A DNA stretch of 64,000 nucleotides from JBBPZA01 sp963797015 (lineage in GTDB: Bacteria > Actinomycetota > Thermoleophilia > Solirubrobacterales > Solirubrobacteraceae), in the NCBI GenBank assembly GCA_963797015.1, contig CAWCNV010000003.1, positions 744,001 to 808,000 of the forward strand, in the 5' to 3' direction. A model generated the notes under the pieces. It worked only from the letters and a program-made list of their open reading frames with translations. It ran no database searches and was not told the origin of the DNA. Shown piece after piece: positions 17,285 through 26,059 of the stretch (its first letter is position 1; each line of letters begins with the position of its first letter). The translations under genes and the position numbers were made by a program.

Positions 17285-17665
17285 GTGGCACGTATCGCCG
17301 GGGTGAACGTCCCGCTCAACAAGCGCGCCGAGGTCGGGCTGACCTACATCTTCGGCATCGGCCGCTCGACCTCCAGGAAGATCCTCGACGAGACCGGCAT
17401 CTCGCTCGACACGCGCGTGGGTGACCTCACCGAGGACGAGGTCGTGCGGCTGCGCAACGCGGTCGACGACCTGATGGTCGAGGGCGACCTGCGCCGCGAG
17501 CGCTCCCAGAACATCAAGCGCCTGCAGGAGATCGGCTGCTATCGCGGGCTCCGCCACCGCCGTGGGCTGCCCGTCCGCGGCCAGCGCACGAAGACCAACG
17601 CGCGCACCCGCAAGGGCCCCCGCCGGATGCAGGTCGCCGGCAGGAAGAAGGCGGCCAAGAAGTAG
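17285..17665 (+). CDS. rpsM: 30S ribosomal protein S13
   Basis: 30S head protein contacting P-site tRNA and the B1 bridges. GTG start 3 nt after rpmJ. 126 residues; MARIAGVNVPLNKRAEVGLT start, IGCYRGLRHRRGLPVRGQRT motif and basic C terminus. Confidence 0.97.
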   Translation: MARIAGVNVPLNKRAEVGLTYIFGIGRSTSRKILDETGISLDTRVGDLTEDEVVRLRNAVDDLMVEGDLRRERSQNIKRLQEIGCYRGLRHRRGLPVRGQRTKTNARTRKGPRRMQVAGRKKAAKK

Positions 17666-18061
17666 ATGCCCGCTCCTCGTAGACCTCGCACAGGACGCCG
17701 CCGCGTCCGCAAGAACATCCCGCTGGGCCAGGCCCACATCAAGACCAGCTTCAACAACACGATCGTGTCGCTCACCGATCGCGAGGGCAACGTGATCGCC
17801 TGGGAGTCCGCCGGCGGCGCCGGCTTCAAGGGCTCGCGCAAGTCCACGCCCTTCGCGGCGCAGGTGACCGCCGACGCCGCCGCCCGCAAGGGCATGGAGC
17901 AGGGCCTGCAGAAGGTCGACGTGTTCGTCCGCGGCCCCGGCTCGGGTCGCGAGACCGCGATCCGCTCGCTCCAGGCAGCCGGGCTCGAGGTGACGTCCGT
18001 CCGCGACGTCACCCCTCAAGCCCACAACGGCTGCCGCCCGCGGAAGCGGAGGCGCGTCTAA
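17666..18061 (+). CDS. rpsK: 30S ribosomal protein S11
   Basis: Platform protein near the mRNA exit. ATG directly abuts the rpsM stop. 131 residues; GQAHIKTSFNNTIVSLTD, WESAGGAGFKGSRKSTPFAA and the RDVTPQAHNGCRPRKRRRV end are all standard. Confidence 0.97.
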   Translation: MPAPRRPRTGRRRVRKNIPLGQAHIKTSFNNTIVSLTDREGNVIAWESAGGAGFKGSRKSTPFAAQVTADAAARKGMEQGLQKVDVFVRGPGSGRETAIRSLQAAGLEVTSVRDVTPQAHNGCRPRKRRRV

Positions 18062-18063
18062 CC

Positions 18064-18684
18064 ATGGCCCGCGACACCGGACCGCAGTGCAAGCAGTGCC
18101 GCCGCGAGGGGCAGAAGCTGTTCCTCAAGGGCGAGCGCTGCCTCACCGACAAGTGCGGCGTCGAGCGCCGCTCGTATCCGCCGGGCGACCACGGGCGCGG
18201 GCGCATGCGCCAGAGCGAGTACCGCGTCCAGCTGCGCGAGAAGCAGAAGGCGCGCCGCTACTACGGCGTCAACGAGAAGCAGTTCCGCATCTACTACGCC
18301 AAGGCCTCGCGCCAGCACGGCGTGACCGGCGAGAACCTGCTGCGGATGCTCGAGAGCCGGCTCGACAACGTGCTCGTCCGGCTTGGCTTCGCCGCGTCGC
18401 GGCGCCAGGCGCGCCAGCTCGTCTCCCACGGCCACTGGACGGTCAACGGCCGCCGCGTCGACGTCCCGTCCTACCAGCTGCGCGAGGGCGACGTGATCGC
18501 GGTCAAGGCCGGTACCCCGACCGAGCCGCTGATCCGCGACGCGACCGAGCTGACGGCGCAGGTCCCCGCCTGGCTGCAGGCCGACCACGACTCGCTGACG
18601 GCGAAGGTGCTGCGCCGGCCCGAGCGGAGGGAGATCACCGCCCCGGTCCAGGAGCAGCTCATCGTCGAGCTCTACTCCAAGTAA
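18064..18684 (+). CDS. rpsD: 30S ribosomal protein S4, zinc-binding type
   Basis: Assembly initiator of the 30S body. 206 residues; N-terminal Cys-rich region (CKQCRREGQ...CLTDKC) indicates the C+ form. The S4 domain LESRLDNVLVRLGFAASRRQ ARQLV follows and the C terminus is VQEQLIVELYSK. A 92-bp gap with a GC hairpin (GCCGC...GCGGC near 18704-18720) precedes rpoA. Confidence 0.96.
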   Translation: MARDTGPQCKQCRREGQKLFLKGERCLTDKCGVERRSYPPGDHGRGRMRQSEYRVQLREKQKARRYYGVNEKQFRIYYAKASRQHGVTGENLLRMLESRLDNVLVRLGFAASRRQARQLVSHGHWTVNGRRVDVPSYQLREGDVIAVKAGTPTEPLIRDATELTAQVPAWLQADHDSLTAKVLRRPERREITAPVQEQLIVELYSK

Positions 18685-18776
18685 CCAGATTCTTCGAACC
18701 AGCCGCCCGTAAGCGGCGGCCGCGGGAGCGCTTTCCGCGCGCCGCGTGAACCACCCGAGACCCCTAGGACGCCTAC

Positions 18777-19769
18777 ATGCTCGACTTCCAGATCCCCCGG
18801 ATCACATCCGACTCCGTCGAGGACAATCGCGGCTCGTTCGTGATCGAGCCGCTCGACCGCGGCTTCGGATACACGTTCGGCAACTCGCTTCGCCGGGTGC
18901 TGCTCTCCTCGCTGGCCGGCGCGGCCGTGACCAGCGTGCGGATCGAGGGCGTCGCGCACGAGTTCTCGACCGTCCGGGGCGTCAAGGAGGACGTCACCGA
19001 CATCGTGCTCAACCTCAAGGGCATCGTCTGCCGGATGCACTCCGATGCCTCCGAGATCGAGGCGCCGCTGGTCGTGACGGGCCCCGGGGACATCACCGCG
19101 CGCGACATCGACCTGCCGGCGGGCGTCGAGATCCTCAACCCCGACGCCCACATCGCCACGCTCGAGAAGAAGACCAAGCTCGAGCTCTACCTGACGATCG
19201 GCCGCGGCCGCGGCTACCGCGTCGCGGAGGAGAACAAGTCGCCCGACCAGCCCATCGGCGTGATCCCGATCGACTCGATCTTCTCCCCCGTGCGGCGCGT
19301 CGCCTACGCGGTCGAGGGAGCGCGCGTCGGCCAGCGCACCGACTACGACAAGCTCACGCTCGACATCGAGACCGACGGCTCCAAGGAGCCCCAGGAGGCG
19401 CTGCGCGAGGCGGCCGAGATCCTCATCTCCCAGCTCGCGATCTTCACCGACGCGGACCGGATCGAGGAGCTGCGGGCCGGCCCCGGCGGCGCGATGCTCG
19501 ACGGCGGTCCGGGCGTCGCAGGTCCCGGTGGCGCTCCCGGCGTGCCCGGCGGGCGCCAGCCCTCGGCGATGGACGACATCCTGATCGAGGAGCTCGAGCT
19601 GGGCGTGCGCTCCTACAACTGCCTCAAGCGGGCCGGGATCCAGACCGTCGGCGACCTGGTGGCCAAGACCGAGGGCGAGCTCAACGCGATCCCGAACTTC
19701 GGCAAGAAGTCGATCGACGAGGTCATCGAGACACTCGAGGCTCGCGGGCTGGGCCTGCGCGACTCGTAG
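18777..19769 (+). CDS. rpoA: DNA-directed RNA polymerase subunit alpha
   Basis: Scaffold of RNA polymerase assembly. 330 residues; alpha-NTD with FVIEPLDRGFGYTFGNSLRR, a Gly/Pro-rich linker (about residues 240-260) and alpha-CTD with IEELELGVRSYNCLKRAGI and IPNFGKKSIDEV for UP-element and activator contact. ATG 18777 follows a 92-bp gap, so an internal promoter is possible. Confidence 0.97.
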   Translation: MLDFQIPRITSDSVEDNRGSFVIEPLDRGFGYTFGNSLRRVLLSSLAGAAVTSVRIEGVAHEFSTVRGVKEDVTDIVLNLKGIVCRMHSDASEIEAPLVVTGPGDITARDIDLPAGVEILNPDAHIATLEKKTKLELYLTIGRGRGYRVAEENKSPDQPIGVIPIDSIFSPVRRVAYAVEGARVGQRTDYDKLTLDIETDGSKEPQEALREAAEILISQLAIFTDADRIEELRAGPGGAMLDGGPGVAGPGGAPGVPGGRQPSAMDDILIEELELGVRSYNCLKRAGIQTVGDLVAKTEGELNAIPNFGKKSIDEVIETLEARGLGLRDS

Positions 19770-19782
19770 CGAAGAGGCCGCC

Positions 19783-20136
19783 GTGCGCCACCAGAAGAAC
19801 CGCCACAAGCTGAGCCGCACGGCCAGCCACCGCCGGGCGCTGATCCGCAATCTCGTCAAGGAGGTCATCGAGCACGAGCGGATCAAGACCTCGGAGGCCA
19901 AGGCCAAGGCGGTCAAGCCCGAGCTCGAGAAGCTCATCACGCTGGCCAAGCGCGGCGACCTGCACGCCCGGCGCCAGGCGCTCGCCGCCCTGGGCCAGGA
20001 CAAGTTCGCCGTCCACAAGCTGTTCGAGGAGGTCGCGCCCCGCTATCAGGAGCGGCCCGGCGGCTACACGCGCATCCTCAAGCTCGGTCCGCGGCGGAGC
20101 GACAGCACCGAGATGGTCTTCCTCGAGCTCGTCTAA
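19783..20136 (+). CDS. rplQ: 50S ribosomal protein L17
   Basis: Exit-region protein and last r-protein of the cluster. GTG start; 117 residues; RHQKNRHKLSRTASHRRALI start and the RPGGYTRILKLGPRRSDSTE C-terminal motif. Followed by about 375 bp without an intact gene. Confidence 0.97.
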   Translation: MRHQKNRHKLSRTASHRRALIRNLVKEVIEHERIKTSEAKAKAVKPELEKLITLAKRGDLHARRQALAALGQDKFAVHKLFEEVAPRYQERPGGYTRILKLGPRRSDSTEMVFLELV

Positions 20137-20141
20137 GGGCC

Positions 20142-20451
20142 TGTATCGCCAAGCGCCTGTGGGCTCACCGACCGCACGGTCGAGAGCCACGTGCGCAACG
20201 TGCTGATCAAGCTCGGGCTGTTCGAGTCCGAGGACGAGAACTGGCGCGTGCTCGCCGTGCTCGCGCACCTGCGCGCGTCGCAGCCTCAGTACCGGAAGCC
20301 GACTGTCCGCGTCGAGGGCGCGAACCTGCAGGTCGTATCGGGGCCCGGCGCGACCAGCGGGACGGTCAACGGGACGGGAAACCTCGTGGTGGGCTACGAC
20401 GAGGGCACCGGCTCGCAGACCGGCTCGCACAACCTCCCGGCCGGTCCCTGA
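20142..20451 (+). pseudogene. Remnant of a LuxR-type HTH fused to an unrelated fragment
   Basis: IAKRL (20145-20159) is followed after one extra T by GLTDRTVESHVRNVLIKLGL, a LuxR-family HTH recognition helix region. The receiver and the first HTH helices are missing and rplQ ends right before it. Downstream in the same frame a different low-complexity stretch (VSGPGATSGTVNGTGNLVVG ... GSHNL) resembles, from memory, repeats in surface proteins; it stops at 20451. The 20452-20512 stretch holds nothing recognisable apart from TAGCCT (20498-20503) before truA. Frameshift plus truncation at both ends make this a mosaic relic. Confidence 0.6.
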
Positions 20452-20512
20452 GGCGCAGGTGTGGCGCGGCGTGCGCGGTGTGCGCCGCGGCCGGCCGTAG
20501 CCTGCGCTCCTC

Positions 20513-21247
20513 GTGGTCGGCAGGCTGACGCTCGAGTACGACGGGGGCGCGTTCGCCGGCTGGGCGAAGCAGCGCGGCGAGCGCACCGTCGAGGAGGAGC
20601 TCGAGCGGGCCGTCGAGCGCATCACGCGTGTGCGGCCGGCGCTCACCGTGGCGGGGAGGACTGACCGCGGCGTGCACGCGTGGGGCCAGGTCGCGAGCTT
20701 CGAGACCGGGACGCCGCCGGCCGCGCGCTCGCTCAACGCGGTGCTGCCGGACGCCGTCGCGGTGCTGGCCGCCGAGCCGGCGCCCGACGGCTTCGACGCT
20801 CGCCGCGACGCGCTGAGCCGGACCTACTGTTACCGGGTCCTGGCGCGGCGCGAGCGCTCGGCCCTGGAGCGCGGCCGGGCGCTGTGGTGGCCACATCCCC
20901 TCGACCGCGAGGCGCTGCACGCGTGCGCCGCCGCGCTGCGTGGAGCACGCGACTTCACCGCCTTCACGCCCGCCGAGACCTACCACGTGCGCTTCGAGCG
21001 CGAGATCCTCGACGCGCGCTGGGAGGACCGCGGCGAGCTGCTCGAGTTCTGGATCGAGGCCGACAGCTTCATGCGCCATATGAACCGGGTGCTGGTGGGC
21101 ACGATGCTCGAGGTGGCCGGCGGGCGGCGGTCGATGGCGGACTTCGAGCGTCTGCTGCGCGGCGCGCGCCGGCGCGAGGCGGGGGAGACGGCGCCCGCCC
21201 ACGGGCTCTACCTGGCGCGGGTCGGGTACGGGGAAGGGCGGGCGTGA
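20513..21247 (+). CDS. truA: tRNA pseudouridine(38-40) synthase
   Basis: Makes pseudouridine in the anticodon stem of tRNAs. GTG start; 244 residues. LTLEYDGGAFAGWAKQ start and catalytic Asp in AGRTDRGVHA. The C-terminal FWIEADSFMRHMNRVLVGTM block matches family sequences. It usually follows rplQ in bacteria, so its displacement here by the relic is an insertion. TAGCCT 9 nt upstream of the start may be a -10 of a leaderless transcript. Confidence 0.95.
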   Translation: MVGRLTLEYDGGAFAGWAKQRGERTVEEELERAVERITRVRPALTVAGRTDRGVHAWGQVASFETGTPPAARSLNAVLPDAVAVLAAEPAPDGFDARRDALSRTYCYRVLARRERSALERGRALWWPHPLDREALHACAAALRGARDFTAFTPAETYHVRFEREILDARWEDRGELLEFWIEADSFMRHMNRVLVGTMLEVAGGRRSMADFERLLRGARRREAGETAPAHGLYLARVGYGEGRA

Positions 21248-21334
21248 ACGGGCTCCGGCCGGGCGCGCGGACCCCCGAACTGCGTTCCACCTCCTTGGCG
21301 ACTTTTGTCGCAACTTGCGGACTCGGGTTAAGTT

Positions 21335-23074
21335 ATGGCCCTTACGCGGGTCGAAGCTGTGCAATCCGAGCTGAAGCAGCGACTGGACGCTCCGCCGAGC
21401 ATCCACGATGAGGCGAGCCTGCGCGCGCTGGCCGAGCTCTCGCCGAGCGCGCTCATCGGCGGCCGCCCCGACGGGACCGTGACGCTCGCCAACGCGCCGG
21501 TCGAGCAGCTGCTCGGCTGGAAGCCCGAGGAGCTCATCGGCAAGCACGTCAAGGTGGTCTGGCCGCGCCGCTTCCGGCGCGAGTACCTCGACCTGCTGTG
21601 CGCGATCCGCGACGAGCGCCCCTCGACGGGGCCGGCGCGCGAGGGCGAGTTCCTGCTGGCGCGCAAGGACGGCAGCGAGGTGACCGTGCGCGTCGCCGCG
21701 CGCTGGATCGACACCGACCGCGGGCCGATCTCGCTGTGCGCCCTCACCGACCTCACCGAGCGCGACCGCGTCGAGCAGCTGCTGCGCTCGCTGGCCGAGC
21801 GCGATCCGCTCACCGGCCTGTTCAACCGCCGCCGCTTCGAGGAGGAGCTCGGATCGCAGGTCGCTCGCGCGGTGCGCTACGGCGAGGGGGGCGCGCTGAT
21901 CGCGCTCGACCTCGACGGGTTCAAGGTCGTCAACGACACGCTCGGCCACCAGGTCGGGGACGCGCTGCTGCAGGCGGTCGCCGTCCGGCTGCGCAGCCGC
22001 CTGCGCGAGAGCGACGCGCTCGTCCGCCTGGGCGGCGACGAGTTCGCCGCGCTGCTGCCGCACGTCTCGGGCCCCGAGGCGCTGCGCGTCGCCGAGGACC
22101 TGGTCGAGACGCTGCGCGCGGAGCCGTTCGCGCTGGAGGGCGGGCAGTTCCAGATCACCGCGAGCGCCGGGGTCAGCGCCGTAGGCGGGCGCCGCTCGGC
22201 GGCCGAGACGCTGCTGCGCGAGGCCGACCTGGCCATGTACGACGCCAAGGCCGAGGGCGGCGACCGCGTGGTCGCGTTCACCGACGCGGCGCGCGCGCGC
22301 CTTCGCGCCCGCCGCTCGTGCGCGGACCGCGTGCGTCGGGCGCTCGTCGACGAGGGCTTCGAGCTGCACGCCCAGCCGATCGTCGACCTCTCGACCGGCA
22401 CGTGTGCGCGCGTGGAGCTGCTGCTGCGCCTGCGCGACGCCGACGGTCGCCTCACGATGCCCGACGAGTTCATGCCGATCGCCGAGCGCTTCGACCTGAT
22501 GCGAGCCGTCGATCGCTGGGTTCTCGGGCAGGCCATCGAGCTGATGGACGGCGCGGCAAAGAGCCTCGCCGCGCCGCATCCGCACGTGAACCTCTCGGCG
22601 GCGAGCGTCGGCGATCTCCAGCTCCCGGGCTACGTCCGCGACCTGTGCGAGCAGCGCGGCGTCGACCCGCGCCGGCTGACCATCGAGATCTCAGAGACGG
22701 CGGCGATCGCCGATCTCGAGGCCGCTCGGGCGCTGGCGAGCGCGCTTCACGACGCAGGCGCCGAGGTCATCCTGGACGCCTTCGGCCGCGGCTTCTCGAG
22801 CTTCTACTACCTCAAGCGCCTGCCCGTCGACGGCATCAAGATCGACGGCGACTTCGTGCGTCGCGTGGCCAGCGACGAGACCGACCGCCTGGTCGTGCGC
22901 TCGATGGTGACGATGGCGGCCGGGCTCGGGCTGCGGACGTTCGCCGCGCACGTGTCGGGCACGCGCGCGGTGGCGCTGCTGCGCGAGTACGGGGTCGACC
23001 ACGCGCAGGGCCACCACCTCGGCCGGCCGCGCCCGCTGATCGGGCTCGCGCCGGCGCTGTCGGCCGTTCGCTGA
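21335..23074 (+). CDS. PAS-GGDEF-EAL protein; EAL probably inactive
   Basis: 579 residues, soluble. PAS about 25-145 (PSALIGGRPDGTVTLANAPV), GGDEF about 160-318 with intact GGDEF 233-237 (LGGDEFAALLP), EAL-type domain about 330-575. In the EAL domain Glu361 of the signature is kept (VELLLR), as are Asn (HVNLSA), Glu (LTIEISE), Lys (GIKIDGDF) and Gln, but the DDFG motif is DAFG (481-484), and the AEGVE motif is AAHVS (537-541). Loss of an Asp and of a catalytic Glu predicts a diguanylate cyclase with a sensory or dead EAL. The start ATG directly follows TAAGTT. Confidence 0.88.
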   Translation: MALTRVEAVQSELKQRLDAPPSIHDEASLRALAELSPSALIGGRPDGTVTLANAPVEQLLGWKPEELIGKHVKVVWPRRFRREYLDLLCAIRDERPSTGPAREGEFLLARKDGSEVTVRVAARWIDTDRGPISLCALTDLTERDRVEQLLRSLAERDPLTGLFNRRRFEEELGSQVARAVRYGEGGALIALDLDGFKVVNDTLGHQVGDALLQAVAVRLRSRLRESDALVRLGGDEFAALLPHVSGPEALRVAEDLVETLRAEPFALEGGQFQITASAGVSAVGGRRSAAETLLREADLAMYDAKAEGGDRVVAFTDAARARLRARRSCADRVRRALVDEGFELHAQPIVDLSTGTCARVELLLRLRDADGRLTMPDEFMPIAERFDLMRAVDRWVLGQAIELMDGAAKSLAAPHPHVNLSAASVGDLQLPGYVRDLCEQRGVDPRRLTIEISETAAIADLEAARALASALHDAGAEVILDAFGRGFSSFYYLKRLPVDGIKIDGDFVRRVASDETDRLVVRSMVTMAAGLGLRTFAAHVSGTRAVALLREYGVDHAQGHHLGRPRPLIGLAPALSAVR

Positions 23075-23115
23075 GCGGCGGCCGCAGCACCCGCAACTAC
23101 CATCCGTCGTCGGCC

Positions 23116-23934
23116 ATGAAGGTCCTGCTCACCAACGACGACGGCATCCACGCGGAGGGCCTGCAGGCCATGCGCCGTGCGCTGCTCGACACGCCCGGAG
23201 TCGAGCTCGCCGTGATCGCGCCCGACTCGAACCGCTCCGCCGCCGCGCGGTCGATCACGACGCGGCGGCCGCTGTGGGTGGAGGAGGTCGACTTCGGCGA
23301 CGGCACCGTCGGCTACGCCACCGACGGAACGCCGGTGGACTGCGTGCGCTTCGCCTACCTGGGACTGGTCGAGGGCTTCCAAGCCGAGCTCGTGGTCTCG
23401 GGCATCAACCACGGCTCCAACCTCGGCGACGACATCACGTACTCGGGCACGGTGGCCGCGGCGCTGGAGGCGATCGTCCTCGGGCTGCCGGGCATCTCGA
23501 TCTCGCAGCAGTCCTCGGCCGGCGAGCTCGACTTCCGCATCTCCCACAGCTTCGACTTCGAGACCGGGGCGCGCTTCGCGGCGCGCGTGGTCGAGGAGAT
23601 CGAGGACGTCCCGCTGCCCGGCGGCACGCTGCTCAACGTCAACGTTCCGGCCGACGAGCCCTCCGGCGTGGAGGTGACGAGCCTGGGCAAGCGGATCTAC
23701 CGCGATCGGCTGACGCTCGAGGAGAAGGACGAGGGCGGCCGGCGGCTGTTTCGCATCTACGGCCAGGACATCGGCTTCCACGAGGAGGAGGGCACCGATC
23801 TCGCGGCGGTGGCGGAGGGAAGCATCTCGGTGACGCCGATCCACTTCGACCTCACCGACCGCTCCGGGATGGACGCGCTCGCGGTCTACGACCTCGCGCA
23901 GCTGCTGGCCCCGGCGGCGAGGGAGCTGGAGTGA
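23116..23934 (+). CDS. surE: 5'/3'-nucleotidase SurE
   Basis: Metal-dependent nucleoside monophosphate phosphatase of stationary-phase survival. 272 residues; begins MKVLLTNDDGIHAEGLQA with the DD metal ligands, then APDSNRSAAARSIT and VSGINHGSNLGDDITYSGTV. TACCAT lies 12 nt upstream of the ATG. The stop overlaps the ligA GTG. Confidence 0.96.
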   Translation: MKVLLTNDDGIHAEGLQAMRRALLDTPGVELAVIAPDSNRSAAARSITTRRPLWVEEVDFGDGTVGYATDGTPVDCVRFAYLGLVEGFQAELVVSGINHGSNLGDDITYSGTVAAALEAIVLGLPGISISQQSSAGELDFRISHSFDFETGARFAARVVEEIEDVPLPGGTLLNVNVPADEPSGVEVTSLGKRIYRDRLTLEEKDEGGRRLFRIYGQDIGFHEEEGTDLAAVAEGSISVTPIHFDLTDRSGMDALAVYDLAQLLAPAARELE

Positions 23935-26057
23935 GCGCGAAGGGCGGCGCGAAGGGTCGCGCGAAGGGCGGCGAGCGGAGGCGAGCGGGCCGCAAGCGGG
24001 CGAGCGGCGACGGCGCGGGCCCCGCGGCGCGCGCGCAGGCGCTCCGGCACGAGCTCGAGGAGCACAACCGCCGTTACTACGTGCTCGACGATCCGGTCAT
24101 CGCCGACGACGAGTACGACGCGCTGCTCGACGAGCTGCGGCGGATCGAGGAGCAGCACCCGGAGCTCGTCACCCCGGAGTCTCCGACGCAGCGGGTCGGC
24201 GCCGAGCCGGTCTCCGAGCTTCACAAGGTCCGCCACCCGCAGCCGATGCTCTCGCTCGCCAATGCGCGCTCCGAGGAGGAGCTGCGCGCGTGGGTGGCGC
24301 GTATGCGCAACCACCTGGCCCGGGAGGGGATCGAGGACGCCGCCTTCGAGTACGTGGCCGAGCCCAAGATCGACGGGTTGGCGATCTCGCTCGTGTACCG
24401 CGACGGCGTGCTCGAGTACGGCGCCACGCGCGGCAACGGCGAGGTCGGCGAGGAGGTGACGCACAACCTGCGCACGATCTCCTCGATCCCGCTGCGCGTC
24501 CAGGATGCGCCGCCACTGCTCGAGGTGCGCGGCGAGATCTACATGTCGCTGCCGGACTTCGCGGCGCTCAACGAGCGGCGCGCCGGCCGCGGGCTCTCGA
24601 CGTTCATGAACCCCCGCAACGCCGCGGCGGGCACGATCCGCCAGCTCGATCCGCGGCTCGCGTCCCAGCGCCCGCTGTCGATGTGGTGCTACGGCGTCGG
24701 CGCCGTCGATGGGCTCGAGCTGCAGTCGCACTGGGAGACGCTCGAATGGCTGCGCGAGCACGGCTTCAGGGTCAACGGCGACGTCAAGCGGCTGACCACC
24801 GAGGAGCAGATCGTGGCCCAGTGCCTCTCCTGGCAGGAGCGCCGCGGCGCGCTGGACTTCGAGATCGACGGCGTGGTGGTGAAGGTCGACGACTACGAGC
24901 TGCAGCGCCGCCTGGGCGTGGTGGGGCGCGACCCGCGCTGGTCGATCGCGTGGAAGTTTCCGCCCACGACCAAGGTCACGCTGCTCAAGAGCATCATGTG
25001 GAACGTCGGCAAGTTCGGCGACCTGCACCCGTTCGCCAACCTCGAGCCGGTGCACGTGGGCGGCGTGACGGTCAAACTCGCCACGCTGCACAACGAGGAG
25101 GACCTCGCACGCAAGGACATCCGGCCCGGCGACGAGGTGATCGTGCTGCGTGCGGGCGACGTGATCCCGCAGGTGCTCTCGCCCGCTCCGCACGCGGTCG
25201 AGCGCTCCGACCGCTCGCCACCGCCCGGTCCCCCGGAGCGCTGTCCGTTCTGCGACACGCCGACCGTGAAGGCCGAGGGCGCGGTGTTCACCAAGTGCCC
25301 GAACCGCGTCTGCCCGGAGCGTCGCTGGCAGCTCCTCAAGCACTTCGTCGGAGACGTCGACGGGCTCGGCGAAAAGCAGGTCGCCCAGCTCATGCGCGCC
25401 GGCCTCGTGCGGACGCCCGGCGACTTCTACCGCCTCACGGTCGACCAGCTGGCCGAGCTCGAGGGCTGGGGCGAGGTCTCGGCGCGACGGATCGTCGAGC
25501 GCCTGGAGGAGTCGAAGTCGCGCCCGTTCGGGATCAACCTGTTCGCGATCGGGATCGAGGAGGTCGGCTACGTCACCGGGCGCAACCTCGCCGCGCGGTT
25601 CCGCTCGATCGACGCGCTGCTCGCCGCCGTCCCCGAGGAGATCGACCAGACGCCCGGGGTGGGCGCCAAGATGGCGCAGGTCATCCACGACCAGCTCCAC
25701 GACGAGCAGATGCTTGCGCTGATCGAGGACCTGCGCGCGCTCGGGCTGCGCTTCGAGCAGGAGGGCGCGCCACCCGGCGAGGGGCCGTTGTCGGACAAGA
25801 CGTTCGTGCTCACCGGGACGCTGCCGGAGCTGACGCGGGAGGAGGCGACCGAGCGCATCCTCGCCGCCGGCGGTCGCGTCACCTCGTCGGTGTCGAAGAA
25901 GACCGACTACGTGGTGGCGGGGGAGAGCCCGGGCTCAAAGCTCGAGAAGGCCGAGCGGCTCGGCGTCGCGGTCATCGGCGAGCAGGAGCTGCTCGAGCTG
26001 GTGGGCTACGCCGCGCCCGACCCGGTCGGCGACGCGCGCCGGCCGCGCGGCCTCTGA
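23931..26057 (+). CDS. ligA: NAD-dependent DNA ligase LigA
   Basis: Seals nicks in replication and repair using NAD+. GTG 23931 in a GTGA overlap with surE; 708 residues. About 35 extra basic residues (Lys/Arg/Gly) precede the Ia domain HNRRYYVLDDPVIADDEYD. Adenylation motif KIDG in AEPKIDGLAISL; zinc Cys4 in CPFCDTPTVK...CPNRVCPERR; HhH repeats; C-terminal BRCT (FVLTGTLPELTREEATERIL). Convergent with dacB: the stops are 2 nt apart. Confidence 0.97.
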   Translation: MSAKGGAKGRAKGGERRRAGRKRASGDGAGPAARAQALRHELEEHNRRYYVLDDPVIADDEYDALLDELRRIEEQHPELVTPESPTQRVGAEPVSELHKVRHPQPMLSLANARSEEELRAWVARMRNHLAREGIEDAAFEYVAEPKIDGLAISLVYRDGVLEYGATRGNGEVGEEVTHNLRTISSIPLRVQDAPPLLEVRGEIYMSLPDFAALNERRAGRGLSTFMNPRNAAAGTIRQLDPRLASQRPLSMWCYGVGAVDGLELQSHWETLEWLREHGFRVNGDVKRLTTEEQIVAQCLSWQERRGALDFEIDGVVVKVDDYELQRRLGVVGRDPRWSIAWKFPPTTKVTLLKSIMWNVGKFGDLHPFANLEPVHVGGVTVKLATLHNEEDLARKDIRPGDEVIVLRAGDVIPQVLSPAPHAVERSDRSPPPGPPERCPFCDTPTVKAEGAVFTKCPNRVCPERRWQLLKHFVGDVDGLGEKQVAQLMRAGLVRTPGDFYRLTVDQLAELEGWGEVSARRIVERLEESKSRPFGINLFAIGIEEVGYVTGRNLAARFRSIDALLAAVPEEIDQTPGVGAKMAQVIHDQLHDEQMLALIEDLRALGLRFEQEGAPPGEGPLSDKTFVLTGTLPELTREEATERILAAGGRVTSSVSKKTDYVVAGESPGSKLEKAERLGVAVIGEQELLELVGYAAPDPVGDARRPRGL

Positions 26058-26059
26058 GC

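Noticed and set aside
20191..20451. An 86-residue gene starting GTG 20191
   Set aside because: The start lies in the middle of a LuxR recognition helix, and upstream homology continues across a frameshift, so it is a relic.
21296..21334. Promoter TTGTCG-N18-TAAGTT before the GGDEF gene
   Set aside because: The -10 would touch the ATG, leaving no room for a start site; kept only as an observation.
20366..22585. Long minus-strand frame opposite truA and the GGDEF gene
   Set aside because: Same shadow effect; low-complexity Arg/Ala/Gly/His translation with no motif.
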